Shown one piece after another: positions 25,001-37,000 of a DNA stretch of 64,000 bases. Under the pieces are notes generated by a model. The model did no database searches. It was not told where the DNA came from and saw nothing but the letters and a program-made list of their open reading frames with translations. Positions within the stretch are counted from its first letter, which is position 1; each line of letters begins with the position of its first letter. Origin of the DNA: Paguma larvata (lineage: Eukaryota; Chordata; Mammalia; Carnivora; Viverridae); NCBI GenBank assembly GCA_030068075.1, contig CM057826.1, positions 95,283,804 to 95,347,803 of the forward strand, given 5' to 3'. The translations under genes and the position numbers were made by a program.

Positions 25001-28000
25001 GATGAAATACAATTTATCGTCTTTGTCACTTTTGCTTTCGGTATATCTGAGAAAGCTTTGTGTAATCCAAGGTGATAAAGATGTACTGTTATGTGTTTTT
25101 CTAAGAGGTTTATAGTTTTAGCTCTTAAATTTAGGTTGATGATCCTTTTGCCTTTAATTTGTGTATAAAGTGTGAAGAGAGGAGTCCAACATCATTTTTT
25201 TTCTTTTGTTTTGTTTTTGCCTAAGTGACTATCTTGTCATCCCAGGACTATTCGTTGAAAAGATTGTTCTTTTTCCATAGAGTTTCCTTGGAGCCCCTGT
25301 CAAAAATTATTTGACCGTAAATATGAGGTCTTGTTTCTGGACTCTCAGTTCTATTCCATTGGTCTCGGTATCTGTTCATGTGCCAGTACCATACTGTCTT
25401 GATTACTGCAGCTTTGTAAATTTGAAAATGGCAAGTGGCATTGGAAATGGCCATGGAAAGTGGCATTGGAAGTGGCAATGGAAAATGGCAACTTTATTTT
25501 TCATGAAGATCGTTTTCACTTTTTGAGGTCCTTTGCAGTTCATATGAATTTTAGGATCACCTTGTCAATATTTTTTTCAGGTTTCTTTGTTTCGTTTATT
25601 TATGTGTTTAGAGAAAGAGCATGAGCAAGCGGAGAGGGGCAGAGAGAGAGAGGGAGAGAATCCCATGCAGGCTCTGTGCTACTCTGTACTCTGTGAGATC
25701 ATGATCTGAGCTGAAATCAGGAATCAGTCCTTAACCAACTGAGCCACCCAGGTGCCCCAGACCATGTCAGTTTCTGCAAAAAAATTTAGCAGAGAATTTT
25801 CAATCTTTAGGTCACTTTGGGGAATATATTAACATCTAATAATGTTAAGTCCTCTGATCCAGGAACATGGGTGTCTTTTCATTTATTTAGGTGTTCTTTA
25901 ATTTGTTTTAACGTTTGTAGTTTTCAATATGCATGTAAGCTTTGCACTTTTTTTGTTAAATTTATTTGTAAGAATTTTATTATTTGTTAATGCTGTGGTA
26001 AATGTAATTTTATTTAATTTCGTTTTCAAATCATTCATTGCTGGTGTGTAGAAATACAAGTGAATGTATATTGATATTGTGTCCTGCAACCTTGCTGAAT
26101 TGCCTTTTATCAGTTTTAATAATTATTTGTGGATTCCTTAAGATTTTCTATTTACAAAATCATGTCATCTGAAAATGTAGTTTTACTTCTTTCTTTTCAG
26201 TCTAGGTGCGTTTTATTTCCTTTTCTTGCTTAGTTAGAACCTCTAGTACAGTGTTGAATAGAAGTGAGAATGAAGTTTTGTTTTATTCCTGATCTAAGGA
26301 GAAACAATCCAGTCTTTGATCATTAAGTGTAATGTTTGCTGTGAGTTTTTCTTAAGTCCCTTTATGAGGTTTTTATCATGAAAGGTGTTGGATTTTGTCA
26401 AATGTTTTTTTTCTTTGTTTATTGAACTAATCTCATGATTTTTGTTAAATTTACATTTTTTTGTAGCACTTCCATTCTTGATGTTAAAGAAATTAAAGAT
26501 TAGTAATTATCAACATTTACATAAATGGTACAAGCCTAGGGCACAGGTGAGATTTCCCAGAGAGAGTATATGGAAGAAGAAGGTGGTCAAAGCTGGAACT
26601 TTGAGAACTAGAAGTATGCAGTCTACCATGTGCGGTGGTAAATTTAATTTCAGTTAGTAAATTTAATTTAATGAAAACTTAATCTAAGTTAGCAGGTTGT
26701 GGTTTTGCTTTAGTACATAAATGAGTAGAACCCATACGCAAAGTGCCCTTGACACTTGAACAACATAGGTTTGAACTCCATGAGTCCACTGTATATGAAT
26801 TTTTTTCAATAAATACAGTACAGTACTATACATGTATTTTCTCTTCATACGACTTTCTTAATAACATTTTCTTTTCTCCAGCTTTCTGTATTCGAAGAAT
26901 ACAGAATATACATATAACATACAAAATGGTTGTTAATGGATTATTTGGTATGTGTAAGGCTTCCTGTCAACAGTAGGCTATTAGTAGTTAGGCGAACTTT
27001 CAGCTGCTCAGGGGGTTGATGCCCCTAACTCCCAAGTTGTTCAATATAATGTTGTATAAATATAATATTGTAAAAATATTGTACAATATATTTTTTGTAC
27101 ATTTGTACAAGTATTGTACAATATAACATTGTATAAATATTTAAAGGAAGAGAATCAGCATGGTTTTTTGCAGTATGTATGTGGTAAATAGTAGAAAAAT
27201 GTTAAACTTCATGGATACTAGTCCTATAAATTTTAACACTCAAAGATGCTGGAATTTACCACTTCTCTACTAGAAAAATGGTTTTTTTTTGTGGAAAATT
27301 TCTCTCATATGATTATGATTTTTCTATAAGGGACCTGAAGCATGTACCATACTAAATGGCCATAAATCCTCAGGCTCCGTACTGAGAATTAGAATAGATA
27401 GTGCTTTTACTTCTCATATTTGCTTTGTCCTTTGAACTACTAGTGCTTATAAAGTAATGTCTCTTTTGATTTCATAATCACTATTAGCAGATAATATGAA
27501 AAAACTCTAATTTCAAGGTATTATAAGTTGATTATAGTCATTAGCTTGTTGGTGAGACTACCTGTTAGACTTTTACAAGTAATTTATATATTTCACCTTT
27601 ATGAGTAAAATTGACAGTTAACAGTGGTACATATTTAAGGTGTACAACTTGATGATTTGATATATGTATACATTATGAGTCACCAAAATCAAGCTAACTA
27701 ACATGTATTGCTGTACAAAGTTACCATTTTCTCTTTTTTTGTAGTCATAACATTTAATTTCTACTTTCTTACCAAATTTCAAGTACACAGTATTATTAAC
27801 TATAGTCATTATTTAAGACTTTTTAATCCATAGAAATATCCTAACTGAATGTTAGTAGTTCAGGTCCAAGCAATGTGAATTTCCTGTTCTAAAATTAGTT
27901 GATAGTCTTAGAGGGTGTTGCAGAAAGTTACTGAAATTCTCCAATTTAATCATAAATAATTCAAATTATTTGGTTCAACTAAAAAAAATAAAACCTGTTA

Positions 28001-31000
28001 TATTGACCAGTTCATCAAATGATATGATTGGTGAAAGTCAATTTGTAAGTTGTTTGTTACCTGAAATTTTGTTTCTTCCTTGAACTGTATTATTGGAATT
28101 TATCTCAAATCATATGAATAATCTGAGAACAGTAAAGTTACTTTATTTGAGGCACAAAAAGAGTAGAATATTGACTGATAAATATGAACAAATTCTAAAA
28201 TTAATAGAGGTTAGGGTGGGATGCCCCACCACGATGCCTGCAACTTACATACTGTCTTAAAATGTGTTAAGGTGCTAACACATCTAATTAGAGGATCAGA
28301 ACATGAATCAGGTTCGTAAAAGACAAATCTGTATACCTGTGTAATACGAAGAGGCATATTTAGTTACTATAAATTATTTCTCCTGTTTAACCTTAAACAT
28401 ACAGGATATTTTAAAAAATGGACTCACAGCAAAAGATAGCTAACAAAACCATTTCTAAGACCAGTGTTTCCATTTAGTCCTAATTTATAGTCCTTAAAAA
28501 TCTGGAGAACTAATTCACTTTTTTGCCATCATGAAGTGGATAAAAATGAGACTGTACTCACTAGAGAAAAAGGGATAATATGGATGTTCAGGGACCATAG
28601 TTGGAATGAGATACTTGGTGTATTATAAACTATATTCAGTCATCAAATACTCTTTCATTTCTAAAATGTAATACTTGATGAGTTTTAAAGTTGTGCAAGT
28701 CTGCAGACAGAGATGCATATTCTAGTATATAGTTGATAACCTGGGAATAGTTACTTGTGTTAGGTGATAACTGTTGGCAAACAAAATACTTAGCTCTTTT
28801 CATTATCACATGTATACTTTGTGGTGTATCATAGCAGCTGGAAAGCATTTTATATTATGAAATTGATACATTTATTTAACATTCTTCTTGATGTAGGAAA
28901 AAACTAACCATTTTTAGAAAGACCATTAACTCATGTTCTTTAACAAATCAGTATTCCTGTATATACATGTATGTACATGTTTGGACTTCTAATGTGGAAG
29001 ATTGTTGGGTTTCTGTTCTTATGACTGCAGGAAGTGTCTGTGCCTCATTTCTTACCCAAAGCTACCAACTGCCAGTCCTTGATACAATGTTTGTAAGAAA
29101 GAAATATCGAGGCACAGATTTTGGGCTTCATATGCTGGAGGACTTTGTTGATTCTTTTACAGAAGATGCGCTTGGCTTGCGGTATCCACTCTCCTCTCTA
29201 ATGTACACAGGTAAATTAAGTTAAAAATGTTAATCCTGTCTCCATGTCTCTTCTGAGTTGTTTCTGCAGAGTATTGTAAATGTGCATATATCCGTATTAA
29301 ATAACTTTGGTTTCTTTGGCTCCCTAGGGCTTCATTTTGCAAATATGTCCTTACCTCATGGCTTTTTGGAAGCGTGGTAGCTTTTTAAAAAAGCTGAAAT
29401 ATAATTCACATACCATAAAATTCACCCTCTTAAAGTGTACAATTGAGTGGTTTTTGTTATATTCATAGCTCTACAATGATAACCTCTTCTAATTCCAGAA
29501 CATCTCGTTACTCAAAAAGAAACCCTGCACCAGTTAGTAGTCATTCCTCATTCCCCCATTCCTTCCATCCCCTAGCAACCATTAATCCATTTTCGTTCTC
29601 TATGGGTATACCTATTATGGATATTTCATATAAATATAATCATGTGATATGATTATTTTATAAGCCCTTTGTGTCTAGCTTCTTTGATTTTGCTTAAAAT
29701 TTTTTAAGGTTCATCCATGGTGTGGCATAAATCAGTGCTTCGTTTGTTTTAATGGATGAATAATATTCCATTTTGTGGATATCCCACATTTTATTTATCA
29801 TCATTTGATGGGTTGTTTCCACTTTTTAGTCATTATGAATAATGCCATGATAATGATAAATTGAATACCAGATGAATTATAAGTGCATGTCTCCCATCCA
29901 GGTACTAACCAGGCCCGACCCTGCTTAGCTTCCGAGATCAGACGAGATCGGGCGCGTTCAGGGTGGTATGGCCGTAGACAATAGGTGCATGTCTATTTTT
30001 GCATAAAGTCTTAGTGGGCTTTAGTTCTGCTTATCCTTCAGTTTAGGCAGAAATTTCCTGATAATATTTTGTTGCTGTCCTTTGTATAATTTTGTGAGTA
30101 AGACTCTTTGAAATGTGAAAATAAAGGAGTATGTTGAAAATAGAAAATTTTAGACTAGGTGGCATCTCCATTTTCTATTTCTTGTTCTTCCTGACTATTT
30201 TTACCATGCTTATTAAATTTGAAGAACCTGGATTTCCATTTGGTTTTCTCTTTCATTGTAATTAGTAGTTCCTTGATGCTGCTCTATGTCCAATATTTTT
30301 GATGACCTTTACTTGTTTCCATGAATATTTTTAATAATATAGAAAATATTAGTGTTTTACATTGTAAGCTTTAGAAAGATAATTTTCATTCTGCATATAG
30401 GTAATGAGTACCAAGTAAGGATGGCAGGCTAGAGTAGATGATTAGCTAACTATGAGAAGCTGTTTGACACAGAGGTGTGGCATGTAACCATACCTAAAGA
30501 CATGGAATAAATAAAGTCTCATGAATCTTTTATTCATTTGGAATTTATCCTGAGTAACATATGAGGTACAGATCCAACTTTATTTTACTTGACAGGAATT
30601 TGGTTACTCTAGTAGTATCATTTATTGAATTATTTATTCTTTTGTACTGTTTTGCATTTGTGTCTGTATTAGTTTAGCAAACAAGGGTCCACTGACCTGC
30701 TAATTGTTTTTATAAATAAAGTTTTATTGGAACAAAGCCACGTTCCTTCATTTACTTACATATGTCTAGGCTTCTTTTGAACTAAAACATCAGAATTGGT
30801 TAGTTATGACAGCGCCCATATCTCCTGTAAGCTTAAAATGTTTATTATCTGTCTTTAAGAAAAAGTTTTGCTAACTCTCAATCTATATCATACATTAAAT
30901 TTTTGTCTGTATATATATTTGTGATTTCTTATCTGCTTATTCATTTCTGTTAATCTTTTAAGTTCCAGTACCTCACTGTTTTACCTATTTTAGCTTTTGA

Positions 31001-34000
31001 ACATCTAAAAAGACTAGTCTCCCCCATTTAATATGTCTGACGTTGCTTATTTGTTTTCCTGGGTGGACTTGAGAATCTGTTCATTAGATTAAAAACAAAA
31101 TTCTTTTGCGATTTTATTGGGATTGCTTTTAAATTTACAGATTAGCCCCTAAAGACTCCATCAAAAAACTGTCAGAATTGATAGGGGTGCCCTGACTGAC
31201 TCAGTCAGTGGACCCTGCGACTTTTGATCTTGGAGGTTGTAAGTTTGAGCCCCACGATGGGTATAGAGATTACTTAAAAGTAAAATCCTAAAAAAAAAAA
31301 ACCCCACAAAACTATTAAAACTGATAAATGAATTCAGTAAAGTGCAGGATACAAAATCAGTGTGCAGAAATCTGTTGCAGTTCTCTACACTAATAAGGAA
31401 GCAGCAGAAAGAGAAATTAGGAAAATAATCCCATTTACAATGGCACCAAAAATAATAAAGTACCTAGGAATAAACCTACCCAAAGAGGTGAAATATCTGT
31501 TCTCTGAAAACTATAAAACATTGATGAAAGAAATTGAAGACAACACAAAGAAATGGAAAGACATTCTATGTTCATGGATAGGAAGAAGAAACATTGGTAA
31601 AATGACCATACTACCTAAAGCAGTCTGCAGATTTAAATCTCTATCAAAATACCAACAGCATTTTTCACAGGACTAAAACAAGCAATTGTAAAATTTGTAT
31701 GGAACCATAAAAGTCGTCAAATAGCCAAAGCAGCCTTGAAAAAGACAAGCAAAGCTGGAGGCATCACAGTCCCAGATATCAAGATATACTATAAAGCTTT
31801 AGTAATCAATACTGTATGGTCCTGGCACAAAAATAGACACATAGATCAACAGAAGAAAATAGAAAGCCCAGAAATAAACACATAATTTTTTGGTCAGTTA
31901 ACCTTCGACAAAGGAAGCAAGAATGTGCAATGGGAAAAAAAACTGTGTCTTCAACAAGTGGTGTTAGGAAAACTGGACAGCATCACGCAAAAGAATGAAA
32001 CTGGACCACTTTTGTTCACCATACTCTCAAAATGGACCTAAATGTGAAAACTGAAACCATAAATATCCTAGAAGAGAACACAGGCAAGAACTTCTCAGAC
32101 GTTGATCTTAGCAACATCCTTCAAGATAGGTCTCCTGAGGCAAGGGAAACAAAAGCAAAAATAAACTTTTGGGGCCACATCAAAATAAAAGGTTGCTGCA
32201 CAGCAAAGGAAATAACAAAACTAAAAGACAGCCTGTGGAATGGGAGAGATATTTCCAAATGACATATTTGATGAAGGGTTATAGTATCTAAAATAAGTAA
32301 GGAACTGATGCAACTCAACAAGAAAAAACCAAATAATCCAATTTAAAATGGGCAGAAGACATGAACACACATTTCTCCAAAGATGTCCAGGTGGAGAACA
32401 GACACATAAAAAGATGTTCAACGTCACTCATCATCAGGGAGATGCAGATCAGGACCACAGTGAGGTATCACCTCATACCTGTCAGAATGGCTAAAATCAA
32501 GAAACCACAAATGTTGGCAAGGATGTGGAGAAAGGGAAACCTTCTTGTCCTGTTGGTGGGAATGCAAACTGATGCAGCCACTGTGGAAACAGTATGGAGT
32601 TCCTCAAAAAATTAAAAATAGAACTACCTTATGATTTAGTAATCACACTACTGGGTATTTACCTAGAGGCTATTAAAACACTAATTGGAAGCACTATATA
32701 TACCCCTATGTTTATTACAGCATTATTTACAATACCCAAACTGTGGAAGCAACCCAAGTGTCCATCGATACATGAAAGGATAAAGAAGATGGGGTATGTA
32801 TATATGTATTTGTATATTTATACATATACAAACAGTGTAATAATATTCAGCCATCAAAAGAATGAAATCTTGCCATTTGTAACAATGTGGATGGATCAAG
32901 AGAGTATAATGCTGAATGAAGTAAGTCAGTCAGAGGAAGACAAATACCATGTGGTTTCATTCGTATATGGAATTTAAGAAAACAAAGGAACAAAGGGGGA
33001 AAAAAGAGACAAAAAACCAGACTCTTAAACTATAGAAAACAAACAGATGGTTACTAGAGGGGAGGTAGATGAAGGGATGGGTGATAAAGGTGATGGAGAT
33101 TTAAGAGTACACTTACCTTCATGAGCAGGAGCAGTACATGTAACTGTTGAATCTATATGTGTAACTGTTGTACACCTGAAACTGATTTAACACTGTATGT
33201 CAACTATCCTTGAATTAAAATTTTTAAAAATTAAAAACAACAAGAACAAAAAAACCCTTACATGTTAGCTTATGGAGAATCGACTTTGTTGTTTTTCTTT
33301 TCTATCCAACAATATTATAATTCTGTAATATGTATAACTGTAGGATTGTGTTCAGACTGGTTAGCATGTGTGTATTCTCCATACAGTACTTAGAACTAAC
33401 ATAGGAAAAATGGCATATATTTAGGAATTTTTTTTTGTTGGTATTATAAGTGTTGTATTTTCTTACATCATTTCTTCTTCCTAGTTATAAATATGAAAAA
33501 TATTGATTTGTATTAATTTTGCACCCAGCAACATCAGTAAATTTGTAGTAACTCTATGGTTAATTATCTTGAGTTTTCCAGAATCTGCCTCTTTGTTATT
33601 AGGGCCTAGACTGAAAGCCTTGCCTGATTTCTCCCCAACAAAAACATATCTTTCCTCTTCTAAATCTTGTGATGCTTTACATGTAGTTTTCTCATGCTTC
33701 TTAAGTACATTTGATCTTATATTCTATTTCTTTTAAGTTTTCATTTTAATAACAGTTTAGGGGCTGCCTACGTAAGGCATTCTCTCCTATTCTAGTCATT
33801 TAAATTCAGACAAATGACTCAGTGTGGCATATTGTGCTACGTCTTTCTGATAGGTATAGAAACTAAAACTAGAAAATGTGTATAAACATTTTCAAATGTA
33901 CAGGAAAAAAATTGAGAGAATAGTAGCCTAGTGTCAATGTATCCATTATCCAGATTAACACTTGTTCAGGTTTTGCTGTATTGTTGATACTAACTTTTAG

Positions 34001-37000
34001 GGAGAACTAAATATAACCTCGTAGATACAGTTGATGTTCTCTTTGGACCCCTCCATTCTCCCATTCCCCTTTTCCTTTCCTCTCCAGTGATAAGAGTTCC
34101 TGAAGTTGGTGTATATTCTTCTGTCCTCAGTTTCATACCTAGATCTGTGTACATAAACACTATAAGGCATTATTTAGTTTGGTATTTTATTTTATTTATT
34201 TATTTATTTATTTTTGAGAGAGAGAGAGGGCTCAAGTCAGTGAGGGGTGGGGTGGGGGAGAGGGAATCCCACAAGGGGCAGAGAGGAGAGAGAAAGAGGG
34301 AAGAGAGAGAGAGAGAGAAAGAAGCAGGGCTCAAACTCACGAACTGTGGGATCACATCCTGAGCCGAAGTTGAGTGCTTAACCAACTGAGCCACCCAGGT
34401 GCCCCTAGCTTTTTTATTTTAAAAACTTTTAAGTGTTTTTGGGCTAAAATATATGTAACATAAGATTTGTCATTTGCACTACTTGTATATATACAATTCA
34501 GTGGCATTAGCCACATTCACTGTGTGAATATGTCACATTTCATTTATCCATCCATTCATCTTTTGACGGACACTTGGATTGTTTTACCTTTTGGCTGCTA
34601 TGAATGATGCTGTCTATAGACATTGGTATACAGATATACCTGTTTGAGTCCCTGCTTTCTGTTCTTTGGGTATGTAGCTGAGAGTGGATTTGCTGGGTTA
34701 TATGGTAATTCTGTGTTTAACTTTTTGAGGAATTGCGAAGTTATTTCTCACAGAGGCTGCATAATTTTGTTTAATATGTTTTTTTTTTAAGTTTATTTAT
34801 TCTTAGAGAGAGAAAGAGAACACGAGCAGGGAAGGGGCAGAGAGAGAGGGAGATGCAGAATCTGAAGCAGGCTCCAGGCTCTGAGCTGTCAGCACAGAGC
34901 CCGATGTGGGGCTCAAACTCAAAAACTGTGAGATCCTGACCTGAACCAAAGTCACAGCTACTTAGACACTCCAGTATGTTTTTAAACTTCATGTAAATGA
35001 CATCATTTTGAACCTATACTAACATGCTTTTTTACTGACCTTTTTTATACACTTATCAATGTCGATCCCTATAGCTGTAGTTTTCTGTAGTGGGTGCATA
35101 GTATTTTATTGTATACATACTGTCTTACTCATGTATCCCTTGGTGATGGGCACGTAGGTTGTACCTCCCACCCCCATTTAAAAATAGTCCTGTAGTGAAT
35201 ATTTTAAATGTCTTCTTGTACATGTGTAAGTCTTTAGGGTATATATTCAGAAGTAGAATTGGAGCATAAAATACGTCTTTTCAACTTTACCAACTATTGC
35301 AAAATTGTTTTCACACCAGCAGAATGTGGGAGTTTCCCTTTTCCTTAGTCTTTGGATGCTTGTTATTATCTGATGGGTGTGGAAATGGTATCTTACTGTT
35401 TTATCTTGCATTTCCTTTGCAGCTAGTGAGGTTTACCTTCTTTTGTTAAGTGATCTTTCAGTTTGCATTATGTGTGGATGTCCTTTTCATAGCCTCTACC
35501 AGTTTCTCTCTGGGATCATTTTGTCTTTCTAACTCAATTTTAGGATTTTTTAATATGCTTAGAATACTAACCCTTTGTCGTATCCTGAACACCTCCTAAT
35601 CTTTGTCTTTATAATATCTTTTTAATATAAAACTATGACATCCAGTATAGCAGTCACTAATATAAATTAAATATAATTTCAATTTAGTTAAAATTAAGTG
35701 AGATTATACACTGAGTTCCTCAGTAGCCTTACGGAAGTAGTAGTGGCTTCTGTATTGGACTGCGATGACATAAGATGTTTCCATTATTGTAGAAAGTTCT
35801 GTTGCATTGTTCCTGGTAGAAAGTTTTAAACTTTTAATACAATATTTCATTATCGATTGTGATTTTTTTTTTTATCTTTCATGAGAAATCGTTCAGCACG
35901 GTAACGTCCCAGAGGATTTCTCTATGTTTTCTTTGGTATTTTTTTTAAAGGTTTTATTTAAGTAATCTCTCCACCCAACATGGGGCTCAAACTGGTGACC
36001 CCAAGATCAAGAGTCACATGCTCTTAGGACTGAGCCAGCCAGGTCTTCTTTTAAACATTTTGCTTTTCTTAGTAGGTTTTAGAATCCATCTAGAATTTAA
36101 TGATATGAATGGTGTGGTCATGAGGTCAGGAATCTGACTTTTTTTTTCTGTATGGATTTTTGTTCTAGCATTACTTACTATTTTGATAGTTTATCTGATT
36201 CCCTGAGATATAATGCCTTCTCTAACATTTGCCAAGTTTTTAGAGTAAGTGGGGTTTTTTTCTGTTCATGTTTCCCCCACGTATTTTATCCCCCCCCCCC
36301 TTTTCTTCCATACCCTTTCCTAACTCTTTGTTCTTTCATTTTGAATTTGGGTCAAGTTTTGACAAGTTTTCCTAAAAAATAAACTTGTTTGGAATTTGTT
36401 TAAAATTGCATGGAATTTACTGAATAATTGGTGGTTTTACACTATTGAGTTGAATAATCCTTTTGTTTTAATTTTATGCCCCCTAGTAACATTTAGTAAT
36501 TTTTCTCTTTTTTTTTGAGGGGGGAGCGGTGGTGGTGAGACATTGTTTTCTCATTTTTTCTATTTCTATTATTTTTATTTTTCAATTTTATTTAAATCCA
36601 AATTAGTTAACATATAGTGTAATAATGGTTTTAGGAGAACTTAATGATTCATCCCTTACGTATAATATCCAGTGCTCATCACAATGAGTGCCCTCCTTAA
36701 TGCCCATCACCCATTTAGGCCATCCCCCCACCAACAGCCCTCCACCAACCCTCACTTTGTTCTCTGTATTCAAGAGTCTTTTATGGTTTGTCTCCCTCTC
36801 TGATTTTATCTTATTTTTGCTTCCCTTCCCCTTTGTTCATCTATTTTGTCTTAAAATTCCACATATGAGTGATATGATATTTATCTTTCACTGACCGACT
36901 TATTTTGCTTAGCATAATACACTCTCGTTCCATCTACATTGTTGCAAATGGCAAGATTTCATTCTTTTCATTGCCGAGTAGTATTCCAGGGTGTGTGTGT

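Larger units (their letters stand above)
22160..26440 (-). mobile_element. composite of old L1 copies, - strand
   Basis: Reads in reverse the L1 3' UTR (22160-22400), the end of ORF2 (22400-23060) and, after an interruption, further ORF2 (24560-26440). 23065-24365 is a second L1 3' region inserted in it. Five SINEs are nested at 23415-24028, 24385-24559, 24736-24980 and 25578-25758. Diverged, no open frame. Confidence 0.8.
12250..29030 (+). other. FAM169A 16.8 kb intron after coding exon 4
   Basis: Holds L1 and SINE pieces near 12.6-13.2 kb, AT-rich sequence with nothing recognised at 13.2-15.7 kb, old L1 remnants at 15.7-17.1 kb and a MITE at 17.4 kb. Then come old repeats and LTR sequence at 18.9-22.1 kb, an L1 pile-up at 22.2-26.4 kb, a DNA transposon at 26.7-27.0 kb and an L1 piece at 27.6 kb. 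27.85-29.03 kb shows nothing recognised. Confidence 0.6.

Noticed and set aside
29889..29979. Functional 5S rRNA gene
   Set aside because: The last 30 nt and the Pol III T-run terminator are missing.
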